A DNA stretch of 52,987 nucleotides, from assembly GCA_001304855.1 (NCBI GenBank), contig BBZN01000028.1, forward strand, positions 1 to 52,987, in the 5' to 3' direction. The notes under the pieces are model-generated. The model was not told the DNA's origin. It ran no database searches and saw nothing but the letters and a program-made list of their open reading frames with translations. The stretch is from Clostridia bacterium UC5.1-1D2 (lineage in GTDB: Bacteria; Bacillota; Clostridia; Lachnospirales; Lachnospiraceae). Positions 31,201-39,335 of this stretch are shown here, in pieces; within the stretch, counting starts at the first letter, position 1; every line of letters starts with the position of its first letter. The position numbers were made by a program, and so were the translations under genes.

Positions 31201-33059
31201 CGGAAGGGGACTACATTTTAAGAGAGGAAACCACCCCCTACGGATTCCTGCAGTCGGTTGACATCCCATTTACCGTCATTGACAGCCGGACGGTCCAGAC
31301 CGTGGAAATGATTGACGGGATACCGGAGGGGATCCTGAAGCTAATCAAAAGCGACACGGACCGCCCGGACGAGAAGCTAAAAGACGTCCAATTCCGGCTG
31401 ACCAATAAAACCTTAAACAAGGTCTGTGAAACCGTGACCACCACGCCCGGGGCGAAGGGCAGTTCAAAGCCCAGCCAATCGGCTTCATGGACAAAGACGG
31501 AAACTTTAAAGCATACACCTACGAGTGCAGGGAGATAAAGGCGGCGGAAGGCCACATGCTTACGCTGAAGCCTTATGAATTCCAGTTCCAGTATGAGAAT
31601 GAGCGCACAGACACCGTCACAGAGGAATACAACCCCTCCAATGATTCCAACCGTGTGAAAACGGACAAGCAGCTGGGAGATACGGGAGCGTGGCTGGAGG
31701 GAGTGACGCTGCGGATTGAGCGCAAGACGGAGGGGGATAAGTGGGAGACGGTGGATGAATGGGTGACGGGAAGGCAGACCCACTGCACCAAGGATTTAAA
31801 AGCCGGAGAGTACAGGCTGAGGGAAATAAAAGCGCCGGAGGGCTTTAAGGCGCTGGCGGAGCCAATGGGGTTCACCATCACGGACGGAATGACGGAAATA
31901 CCGCAGCTGACCATGAAAAACTACGCATCCATTGTCGAGATACAGAAAACAAAGGGGTCAGGAAACTTCCTGGCGGGAGCCAGGCTCCAGCTGCTGCACA
32001 AGGAGACGGGGGCCGTGATAGGGGAATGGACCTCGGAGGAGGGCGCAGGCCGGAAGTTCTACGGCCTGGAGGCGGGCGTGTACCTCATCCGTGAGCTTGA
32101 GGCCCCAGTGGGATATAAGAAAGGGGAGGACAGGGAGATAACCGTAACGGAGGATGACAGCAGGGTGCAGGTATTTAAGTACGAGAATAAAACCAAAGGG
32201 GGCGGAGGAGGCGGAGACAAGCCAAAGCCCAGGCTGAGTACATCGCGTTTAAGAAAACGGACGGGGCAGGAAAGGCCCTTCCCGGCGCAGAGTTTACATT
32301 CTACGACCAGCTGGGCAATGTGATGGGAACCAGCGTCAGCGACCGCCAGGGACAATTCCGCATCCGGAAACCGGAAAACGGAACGTACACGTTCCGGGAG
32401 ACGAAAGCCCCTGAAGGGTATGGGTTAAATCCGCAGATATACAGCTTCACTGTGGGCGATGGAATCGTTTTCAGAGGGGTATATGAGGTGGTAAATAAAA
32501 AATTAGAGGTTCCTTTAAAAAAAATTGACGCTTTCACAGGGGAATTTCTGCCCGGAGCACGTTTAAACATTAGGGCCAGGGGGATTCTGAAAAAATTATA
32601 AGTGAAGCGGTGACAAAACAGGATGGAATATTGATATTTGAAGTGCCTCATCCCGGAGTCTATCACATAAGAGAATCAGAGGCGCCCCAGGGCTACCAGC
32701 TTACGGAAGACGTCTACGAGGTTACAGTCAGCGAAGACGGACAGGTAAGCGGAAATACCAGAATTTACAATTACAAAGAAACGCTGCCGGTGAAAACCAT
32801 GGGAAGAATTACCACTGTTTACAGGGTGAAAGGCCGGTTTGGCAAAGGAACCTATGGTTTTGGAGGCGGAAGAGACAGCAGCGTCAGAACCGGAGATCAC
32901 AGCCCGTTAATTCAGACGGCGGTGGCAGGTATGCTGTGTCTTGCCGGATTTATAATCTGCGTCAGATGGGATCTGAGGAGGAAAGGCAAAAAAAGAAAAA
33001 ATAATTCCGACGCCGGCAGAGGAAAAGGAGGCGGTAAAAAACTTAAAAATAATTATTAA
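22256..33059 (+). CDS. Giant thioester-domain / Cna-B repeat surface adhesin (many frameshifts)
   Basis: One very long wall protein, about 3,600 residues, read through about 12 frame segments; at each switch the domain simply continues. The ATG at 22256 (GGGAGG) begins MKLLKRLKTSADLLT, joined to ITSLSISGGAAQ as signal peptide. The N-terminal domain looks like a TQXA/thioester adhesin: Cys in PALCIQEGKKLPDD and a later Gln in YGVAQVYYWG could form an internal thioester. A Gly/Asn/Ser repeat linker (24121-24600) follows. Then come SpaA/Cna-B-like domains with Lys-Asp or Lys-x-Asp openings and E-x-x-APEGY closings: LVEIQAPEGYAKS, LEETSCPYEQGYG, LVETGNPEGYAT, LREIKAPEGFKAL, IRELEAPVGYKKG, FRETKAPEGYGLN, IRESEAPQGYQLT. 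The C-terminus has VRTGDHSP, a membrane span (TAVAGMLCLAGFIICV) and a basic tail. Switch points lie near 22310, 23450, 24880, 28360, 28715, 29145, 30385, 31160, 31465, 32240 and 32585. Attached to the wall by a sortase; host ligand unknown. Confidence 0.85.
24121..24600 (+). repeat. Eight tandem 60-bp repeats encoding a Gly/Asn/Ser/Asp linker
   Basis: Period exactly 60 bp (20 residues), about eight units, e.g. GGNASGDANTGGNESGDTGS. Sub-repeats of 30 bp are visible. Differences between units are often silent in the adhesin frame (GGA/GGG, GAT/GAC, GGT/GGC/GGG), while all six frames stay open because 60 is a multiple of three. It links the thioester head to the Cna-B stalk. Unit number probably varies between strains. 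Confidence 0.9.
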
Positions 33060-33081
33060 AAGCAGAAGTATATGGATTGTA

Positions 33082-33786
33082 TTGTCTGCATGTATGGCGA
33101 CAGGCATACTGGATTCTACAGAAGCCGCAGCCATGGAGACGGAACTGATTCAGACTGTAGAACCACTAGATGAACCGGCAGACAGCTTTTACGTTTCCGG
33201 CCAGATTACGTACAAGGCGGTGGAGGCCGTGGAATTGATTCCGCAGAGAGCCTGGATTACGGCTAGGGACAGCCGTTCAGGCGCCCGGCGGGAAGTAGTT
33301 CTTCCACTTTCTGATTACACATTTATCAATGAGCGCTGGGCGGATGGCTTTCAGATGCAGGTTAAAATTACAGGTTATGGCTCAGACACATATTTAATTG
33401 GAGAAAGACTGGTAATGCAGGAGACTAAATTCTCCGATTACGAGGAGGAATTGTTGGCTTTAGCCGGACTTGGGAGTGAAAGCTACCACATAGAGGGCGC
33501 CAGATGGGACGGTGAAATCTATGAAGAGAAGGGGGAAAAATGTAGAAATCTGGAGGTTTTTGGAAAAAAATTAGTCAGGGACTGCGTTGCCACTTACTCA
33601 GGAATGGTAAACCGTCTGGTATTTAAGGGAGAGTCAACTGCTGAGGTTCAGGCGGAAGGTGAAATAATAGCCGGGTCTGGAGGCAACATGATAAATTGGC
33701 AGTCAGCTCTTTTGGCAGTATTGGCCATAGCCGCGGCTGCAGGTATATTTTTCTGTAACAGAAGTTTGGGTTTCGGCTGCCTCTGA
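33082..33786 (+). CDS. Membrane-anchored accessory protein of the adhesin-sortase locus
   Basis: Sits between the adhesin and its sortase. The open frame runs back to 32977 and the natural N-terminus is probably KNLKIIIKSRSIWIVLSACM (signal peptide), starting just after the AAAAGGAGG site at about 33023-33031; no ATG/GTG is in frame there, so a base error may hide it and 33082 (TTG) is only the first standard start. The extracellular part begins FYVSGQITYKAVEAVELIPQ and reads as beta-rich. A C-terminal membrane span follows (NWQSALLAVLAIAAAAGIFF). The end may also be displaced by a frame slip near 33760. I do not recognise the family. Its position suggests a role in pilin or adhesin presentation. 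Confidence 0.65.
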   Translation: MSACMATGILDSTEAAAMETELIQTVEPLDEPADSFYVSGQITYKAVEAVELIPQRAWITARDSRSGARREVVLPLSDYTFINERWADGFQMQVKITGYGSDTYLIGERLVMQETKFSDYEEELLALAGLGSESYHIEGARWDGEIYEEKGEKCRNLEVFGKKLVRDCVATYSGMVNRLVFKGESTAEVQAEGEIIAGSGGNMINWQSALLAVLAIAAAAGIFFCNRSLGFGCL

Positions 33787-33835
33787 AACCTGCAGCATTA
33801 TCTTCCTGACAGGAACTATTTGCTGCGCCGCTTTT

Positions 33836-34687
33836 TTGACCAGAGCCGCATTTATCTACGGAAAAGGGAAAAAGACCTACAGGGAAATAGCGAGAGGCGC
33901 ATTTATGACAGAGGAGAAACTCCTGGAAAATGAACCAAAGTCAGCGCCGGGGGATACATCAAGGCAAAGGCTCGGGGAATCATGGGAAAATGAACCAAAG
34001 CCAGCGCCGGAGGATACCTCCAGGCAAACGCCGGGGAAAGCCTCAGAGAACACACCGGAAAACGCTTTGACGCAAGCACAGAAAAACATTGCGCAATCTG
34101 GACAAAACCCTAAGGAACCCCTGGCGCCTTTCGTCAATGAGTCCTGGTTAAAGAAGATTAACCCGGATTACAGGATGTGGGTGTCTATTCCCGGAACCGG
34201 CATCAATTATCCCATCGTCCAATATGTGGATAACCAGTACTATCTGAATCATAATTTTTATAAGGAGGAACACATAGGAGGCTGTATCTTTCTGGATTCT
34301 TCAATTCAGCCCTTGATTACGGACAATACGATCCTATATGGACACAATATGAAAGATGGCAGCATGTTCGGAACGTTGAAGAAATATAGAGACGAGGCCT
34401 TTTATCTGGAACATCCGGTTGTCTCAATCTTTTATGGAGGAAGATGGACAAACTGTCCTGTCTTTTCATGCCAGCTTCGCTCTGAGACGGATGCCGATCC
34501 TTACCGGAAAGATTTATTAGATACAGAATGGCTTCCTTATCTGGAAGAGATGAGGGCCGCCTCCCTGTATTACATCAATTATCCATTCACAGGAGGAGAA
34601 AGGATAATCACGCTTTCCACCTGTTACGGAAGCAGTCAGAGGCTGGTAATACAGGCGGCAATGCCCGACTATACAAAAGAGAGGTAA
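33836..34687 (+). CDS. Class B sortase
   Basis: Cysteine transpeptidase that joins the surface protein to peptidoglycan or polymerises it. Catalytic features: His in ILYGHNMKDGSMFG, Cys in ITLSTCYG and Arg in SQRLVIQA. The class B body reads VSIPGTGINYPIVQ, YYLNHNFYKEEHIGGCIFLD, DPYRKDLLDTEWL. The frame extends upstream to about 33727 and encodes a hydrophobic anchor (IIFLTGTICCAAFLTRAAFI), so the true start lies before 33836 but its codon is not visible. A Glu/Pro/Ser-rich spacer (60-bp direct repeat) separates anchor and catalytic domain. The genetic partner is the adhesin upstream, whose sorting signal VRTGD is not the usual LPxTG. Confidence 0.88.
   Translation: MTRAAFIYGKGKKTYREIARGAFMTEEKLLENEPKSAPGDTSRQRLGESWENEPKPAPEDTSRQTPGKASENTPENALTQAQKNIAQSGQNPKEPLAPFVNESWLKKINPDYRMWVSIPGTGINYPIVQYVDNQYYLNHNFYKEEHIGGCIFLDSSIQPLITDNTILYGHNMKDGSMFGTLKKYRDEAFYLEHPVVSIFYGGRWTNCPVFSCQLRSETDADPYRKDLLDTEWLPYLEEMRAASLYYINYPFTGGERIITLSTCYGSSQRLVIQAAMPDYTKER
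33926..34045 (+). repeat. Two-copy 60-bp direct repeat inside the sortase spacer
   Basis: Copies at 33926-33985 and 33986-34045 encode ENEPK(S/P)AP(G/E)DTSRQ followed by a variable end. In frame, so it lengthens the spacer between membrane anchor and catalytic domain. Confidence 0.8.
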
Positions 34688-34695
34688 AATGAGTT

Positions 34696-35478
34696 ATGGA
34701 AAACGAATATGCAGAGGTTGATCAATTATCAGAACGTGTTAAAAAAAGAATAGGAAGCGGCGGTAAAACAGCTGCGGAGTATTTTTACAGGTATAAAAAG
34801 GAGCGGGAAATTCAATTTGTCTATGATACCACGTCTCTGGAAGGAAATACCCTCACCCTGGAAGAAGTCAGGAGCATTCTGAAAGGGAAAGAAACAGACC
34901 AGGAGGAGACAAGGGAGAGAAAGCGGGAGATACAGGAGATAAGAAATTATTTTAAAGCAGTTCAATGCGTCAAAAAATATATCAGACGAGGCCAGATATT
35001 GGATGAGAAAATTATACGCAGGCTCCATGAAATTGTGACGGAACACATTTATCATGGCGGCATTTACCGAAACATTTCCGTATGGGTGCCGGACACCAGA
35101 ACGGAGTTTCCGCCTCATAATGATTTGAGAACTCTCATGCGGAACTTCTCGGAAAGACTGAAAGAGCGGGTTATGGTCTGCAGGCTTCCAGAAGCCTTTC
35201 ATCCCATCGATCTTGCAGCCTGGGCCTGCGCTGAGATGGTGAGGATACATCCGTTTTTGGAAGGAAATGAGAGAGTGGGCGCTCTGATGATGAATTATCT
35301 TTTGATGGAACATGAATTTCTGCCTGTGTCAATTCCCGTCAGCAGACGGCGGGAGTACCTGGAGATAATGGACCGGTACAGGTGGGAGCGGGAGATAGTG
35401 CCCTTTGCATGTTTCATTGAAGAACTGGAGCAGGAAGAGCTTCTGGCATTGGAGCAGGGAACAGAGAAAGTAGTGTGA
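34696..35478 (+). CDS. Fic-domain protein with inhibitory motif and altered active site
   Basis: A 260-residue Fic-fold protein, expected to transfer AMP or another nucleotide part to a target. The N-terminal helix carries the class II self-inhibition motif (S/T)xxxE(G/N) as T45-TSL-E49-G50 in TTSLEGNTLTLEEV. The Fic core reads IHPFLEGNERVGALMMNYLL (residues 184-203). Compared with HxFx(D/E)GNGRxxR, His185 is kept, but the second Gly is Glu192 and the last Arg is Ala196, so ATP binding may be weak or different. A C-terminal segment resembles the wing of Fic proteins. It starts 9 bp after the sortase stop and so is probably in the same operon, an odd partner for a sortase. Confidence 0.8.
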   Translation: MENEYAEVDQLSERVKKRIGSGGKTAAEYFYRYKKEREIQFVYDTTSLEGNTLTLEEVRSILKGKETDQEETRERKREIQEIRNYFKAVQCVKKYIRRGQILDEKIIRRLHEIVTEHIYHGGIYRNISVWVPDTRTEFPPHNDLRTLMRNFSERLKERVMVCRLPEAFHPIDLAAWACAEMVRIHPFLEGNERVGALMMNYLLMEHEFLPVSIPVSRRREYLEIMDRYRWEREIVPFACFIEELEQEELLALEQGTEKVV

Positions 35479-35568
35479 CGGAAAGCCGGAACACAGAAGG
35501 CCTGGGGAGGGCGCGTATTCCCTTAACATATAAGAAAATTTCTCAGAAGCAGACAGAAAGGGGCTGTA

Positions 35569-35597
35569 TTGACTTTCCATTTTGGGCATGATAGTAT
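35569..35597 (+). promoter_or_regulatory. Sigma-A promoter for the MATE exporter gene
   Basis: TTGACT (35569-35574), 17-bp spacer, TAGTAT (35592-35597). It lies 55 bp upstream of the proposed GTG start. Confidence 0.65.
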
Positions 35598-35652
35598 TAT
35601 TGTTCTGAATGATACATTATATTTGAAAATGGAAAATTTCTGGGGGAATATT

Positions 35653-37059
35653 GTGAAAAAGAATATTGACTTGTTAAACGGAAAAATCCTTCCTTCTTTA
35701 ACGGAACTGGCCCTCCCCATTATGGCCTACATCCCTTGTTCAGACTGCCTACAACCTGACAGATATGGCATGGATTGGACTGGTGGGCAGCGATGCGGTG
35801 GCGGCTGTAGGGGCAGCCGCCATGTATACCTGGTTGAGCTCAGGCGTAGTGGCCCTGGCCAGAATGGGGGGACAGGTAAAGACGGCCCATGCTTACGGGG
35901 AAGGAAATAAAAGTGAGGCGGTTCAGTACGGCAAAGGGGCTCTGCAGCTGGCGGCAGGTCTGGCGGTTGTCTATGGTATCATTGCGGTGCTGTTTGCCGG
36001 ACCCCTCATTGGTTTCTTTCATCTCAACTCACCGGTTGTAGTGGAAAATGCGGAACTGTATCTGAAAATTGCCTGCGGCCTGATTGTGTTTGCATTTATA
36101 GGACAAACACTTACCGGGTTATATACGGCTTCAGGAAACAGCAGAACTCCCTTTATTGCCAACTGCATAGGAATGGGCGCCAACATGGTCCTGGATCCGC
36201 TGCTGATATTCGGCTTTGGGCCTGTGCCGGGGTTGGGCGTGGCGGGAGCCGCCATTGCCACTGTGACCGCCAGATGGTTGTAACATTGGTACTGGTTTTA
36301 TCTATGAGAAGGGATCCGGTGCTGGCCTCTCAGATGTGCATCTGGCGGCATACGCCTTTATCCAATCTAAAGACGATGGTGCGGATCGGTCTGCCGGCTG
36401 CGGCCCAGAGCATGCTTTACTGCGGAATTTCCATGGTGCTTACACGGTTTGTTACTGCCTGGGGGATACTGCGGTCGCAGTCCAGAGAGTGGGAGGCAGA
36501 TTGAGTCCATCTCCTGGATGACGGCCGACGGCTTTGGCATGGCTATCAATGCATTTGTAGGTCAGAATTTTGGAGCAGGTAATTTGAGACGCGTGAAAAA
36601 AGGGTATCTCACGGCTGCAGCGATCATGTTCCTTTGGGGACTGTTTACCTCCTGCCTTCTCATCTTTGGGGCGGCGCCAATTTTCAGCCTTTTTATCCAT
36701 GAGGCGGAGGTGATTCCGGCAGGAGCCAGCTACCTTCGGATCATTGGCTTTTCGGAAATGTTTATGTGTGTGGAACTGATGACAGTGGGGGCTATGTCCG
36801 GTATGGGCAAGACCATGGAGGCGTCGTTTATCACCATTATCTTGACTGCGGCAAGAATACCGCTGGCGGTGATTCTGGGCAGCACATCCCTTGGGCTGGA
36901 TGGAATCTGGTGGGCCCTGACTATATCCAGTATTATAAAAGGCGTGCTTTTTTCATTGTATATCTCAACATGATGAAAAATGGCGGATTCAATAAAAAGG
37001 AGCCTCAAAAGCCTTTAAAACCATTAAAAAATCTGCTTGTAAATTGTCGGATTATGTGA
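35653..37059 (+). CDS. MATE-family multidrug exporter (several frameshifts)
   Basis: Twelve-span cation/drug antiporter of the MATE type. The GTG at 35653 (GGGGG ahead) starts VKKNIDLLNGKILPSLTELALPIM; an ATG at 35629 is in frame but has no ribosome site. Repaired pieces read QTAYNLTDMAWIGLVGSDA, GQTLTGLYTASGNSRTPFIAN, MVLDPLLIFGFGPVPGLGVA, GLPAAAQSMLYCGIS, GQIESISWMTADGFGMAI and NAFVGQNFGAGNLRRVKKGY, all characteristic of MATE halves. Slips near 35730, 36280, 36465-36505 and 36960 fit single lost bases (for example GCCCAG read as GCCAG). The repaired length is about 470 residues. The substrate cannot be read from sequence. Confidence 0.88.
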
Positions 37060-37142
37060 GAAAATAGAACCAAGTATGATGTGATAAAATTAACAATGGG
37101 CACTGTACTTGACCAATTCATTTTTGAAAGGAGTTTTAACAC

Positions 37143-37834
37143 ATGATTTATTCACATGAAGTAGAAGAAATGTGCACAGTTGCACAGGGCGTCTGTCATG
37201 GCGCTGCTCCGATTCCGGAAGAAGCAAAATGGGTAAAATCAAAAGAAGTAAAAGATATCTCCGGTCTGACCCACGGCGTGGGCTGGTGTGCTCCACAGCA
37301 GGGTGCCTGTAAGCTGACACTGAATGTTAAGGAAGGAATTATCCAGGAGGCACTGGTTGAGACTATCGGATGTTCAGGCATGACACACTCCGCAGCTATG
37401 GCAGCAGAGATCCTGCCGGGACGTACAGTGCTGGAAGCTTTAAATACAGACTTGGTATGTGATGCGATCAATACCGCTATGAGAGAACTGTTCCTGCAGA
37501 TTGTATACGGAAGAACCCAGAGCGCATTCTCAGAGGACGGGCTTCCTGTAGGCGCTGGCCTGGAAGACTTAGGAAAGGGCCTCCGCTCTCAGGTTGGTAC
37601 TATGTACGGAACTCTTAAGAAAGGTCCCCGTTATTTGGAAATGGCCGAGGGTTATGTAACCGGCATTGCGCTGGATGCAGACGACGAAATTATTGGTTAT
37701 CAGTTCGTTAGCTTGGCAAGATGACTGATTTCATCAAGAAGGGTGACGATCCTAACACAGCATGGGAGAAGGCGCAGGGCCAGTACGGCCGCGTTGCCGA
37801 CGCTGTTAAGATTATCGACCCACGTAAAGAATGA
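37143..37834 (+). CDS. IscU/NifU-like iron-sulfur scaffold protein paired with GGGtGRT (frameshifted)
   Basis: The ATG at 37143 follows GAAAGGAG. The NifU_N/IscU-like core is GWCAPQQGACKLTLNVKEG, then TIGCSGMTHSAAMAAEILPG and RTVLEALNTDLVCDAI, comparable to the IscU stretch around its second cluster Cys. The C-terminal third (YGRTQSAFSEDGLPVGAGLEDLG) is not found in ordinary IscU. A GG read as G near 37717 breaks the frame; it continues KMTDFIKKGDDPNTAWEKAQ to IDPRKE at 37834. The repaired length is about 230 residues. It is followed after 26 bp by the GGGtGRT gene. It is likely a cluster-carrying protein; whether it acts in general Fe-S assembly is unproven. Confidence 0.75.
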
Positions 37835-37860
37835 TGAAGACCAATTAGGAGGATAAGAAG

Positions 37861-38871
37861 ATGGCATTATTTGAATCATATGAGAGAAGAATTGACAAAA
37901 TCAATTCTGTGTTAAACAGCTATGGCATTGCTTCCATTGAAGAAGCTGAGAAGATTACGAAAGATGCAGGCCTGGACGTATATGATCAGGTTAAGAAAAT
38001 ACAGCCAATCTGCTTTGAAAATGCCTGCTGGGCATACGTAGTAGGCGCTGCAATTGCTATTAAGAAGAACTGCAGAAAAGCTGCGGATGCGGCTGCTGCA
38101 ATCGGAGAGGGCCTTCAGTCATTCTGCATTCCAGGTTCTGTTGCCGACCAGCGCAAGGTTGGTCTGGGACACGGAAACTTAGGAAAAATGCTTCTGGAAG
38201 AGGACACAGACTGCTTCTGCTTTTTGGCGGGACACGAGTCTTTTGCCGCCGCAGAGGGCGCTATCGGTATTGCAGAGAAGGCTAACAAGGTTCGTCAGAA
38301 GCCGCTGCGTGTTATACTGAACGGTTTAGGAAAGGATGCGGCACAGATCATTTCCAGAATCAACGGTTTTACATATGTGGAGACAGAGATGGATTACTAC
38401 ACAGGAGAAGTAAAGGAACTGTGGAGGAAATCTTACTCCGAAGGTTTAAGAGCAAAGGTTAACTGCTATGGCGCCAACGATGTAACAGAGGGCGTGGCCA
38501 TCATGTGGAAGGAAGGCGTTGACGTTTCCATCACAGGCAACTCCACCAATCCAACCAGATTCCAGCATCCGGTAGCAGGTACTTATAAGAAGGAATGTAA
38601 TGAGAAGGGCAAAAAGTATTTCTCCGTAGCATCCGGCGGCGGCACAGGCCGAACCCTGCACCCTGACAACATGGCGGCAGGTCCTGCTTCCTATGGTATG
38701 ACTGATACAATGGGACGTATGCACTCTGACGCACAGTTTGCAGGTTCTTCCTCTGTTCCTGCTCATGTTGAGATGATGGGACTTATCGGCGCAGGAAACA
38801 ACCCTATGGTTGGTATGACTGTGGCTGTGGCTGTGTCTATTGAGGAGAGCGCTAAGGCGGGAAAATTCTAA
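37861..38871 (+). CDS. GGGtGRT family protein
   Basis: 336 residues, intact, with the family signature SVASGGGTGRTLHPDNMAAG near the C-terminus. Other conserved blocks are IQPICFENACWAYVVGAAIA, FCIPGSVADQRKVGLGHGN and GNSTNPTRFQHPVAGTYKKE. The ATG follows AGGAGGATAAG. The family is widespread in anaerobes but, to my knowledge, has no established biochemical role. Several Cys are present (ICFENACWAY, FCIPG, DTDCFCFLAGHESFAAAEG), and its pairing with an IscU-like gene points to metal or iron-sulfur chemistry. It ends the operon (terminator downstream). A diverged copy of its last 14 codons occurs at 40004-40045. Confidence 0.85.
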   Translation: MALFESYERRIDKINSVLNSYGIASIEEAEKITKDAGLDVYDQVKKIQPICFENACWAYVVGAAIAIKKNCRKAADAAAAIGEGLQSFCIPGSVADQRKVGLGHGNLGKMLLEEDTDCFCFLAGHESFAAAEGAIGIAEKANKVRQKPLRVILNGLGKDAAQIISRINGFTYVETEMDYYTGEVKELWRKSYSEGLRAKVNCYGANDVTEGVAIMWKEGVDVSITGNSTNPTRFQHPVAGTYKKECNEKGKKYFSVASGGGTGRTLHPDNMAAGPASYGMTDTMGRMHSDAQFAGSSSVPAHVEMMGLIGAGNNPMVGMTVAVAVSIEESAKAGKF

Positions 38872-38901
38872 TAAAAACCGTATTGAATAAGGTTTTTTGA
38901 T

Positions 38902-38944
38902 AGCTGTACTGACTTCTTATGGTCGGTACAGCTTTTTATTTTTT
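38902..38944 (+). terminator. Rho-independent terminator after GGGtGRT
   Basis: AGCTGTACTGAC (38902-38913) pairs with GTCGGTACAGCT (38922-38933), one G-U, followed by a T-rich run. Confidence 0.85.
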
Positions 38945-38960
38945 GTGATTTCAGAGATGT

Positions 38961-38990
38961 ATTGACATAGTCATGACAATAGTGTAAAAT
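38961..38990 (+). promoter_or_regulatory. Promoter and probable self-operator of the Fic toxin-antitoxin pair
   Basis: -35 TTGACA (38962-38967), 17 bp, -10 TAAAAT (38985-38990). An inverted repeat ATTGACAT-agtc-ATGACAAT (38961-38980, one mismatch) covers the -35, as expected for autorepression by the ribbon-helix-helix antitoxin. Confidence 0.7.
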
Positions 38991-39011
38991 TAAATCAGTG
39001 GAGGTGATTGC

Positions 39012-39335
39012 ATGGGCAGGACATTTTTGCAAGTTCGAACAGATGAAAGTGATAAAGAGCAGGCAAGCTCTATACTTGAAAGCTTAGGTACAAATATTTC
39101 TTCTGTCGTAAATATGTTGTTAAAGCAAATTATTTTAACTAAAAGTATTCCATTTGAAATTAAAATGCCTCAGGCATATAGCAATGATGAAAAACTCAGT
39201 GAAATACAAGCTACAATGTCAATGGAAAATATACAATTGTCATCAGAGGATATTCGATTACTGAAAGAGTATCAGCTATCAGAGGATAAGGATAATATTA
39301 GAAACCAGGTATTGGCTGAATATAGGGAGGACTAA
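39012..39335 (+). CDS. RelB/DinJ-type antitoxin with VbhA-like Fic-inhibitory tail
   Basis: 107 residues from ATG 39012 (GGAGG ahead). The N-terminal half is a RelB/DinJ ribbon-helix-helix domain (TFLQVRTDESDKEQASSILE, SSVVNMLLKQIILTKSIPFE), expected to bind the operator at 38961-38980. The C-terminal half is not the usual RelB tail: residues 66-85 read QATMSMENIQLSSEDIRLLK, where T68-MSM-E72-N73 fits the Fic-inhibition motif (S/T)xxxE(G/N), and the spacing resembles VbhA-type antitoxins. The stop abuts the toxin ATG (TAAATG). AT-rich compared with flanks, consistent with recent transfer. Confidence 0.8.
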   Translation: MGRTFLQVRTDESDKEQASSILESLGTNISSVVNMLLKQIILTKSIPFEIKMPQAYSNDEKLSEIQATMSMENIQLSSEDIRLLKEYQLSEDKDNIRNQVLAEYRED

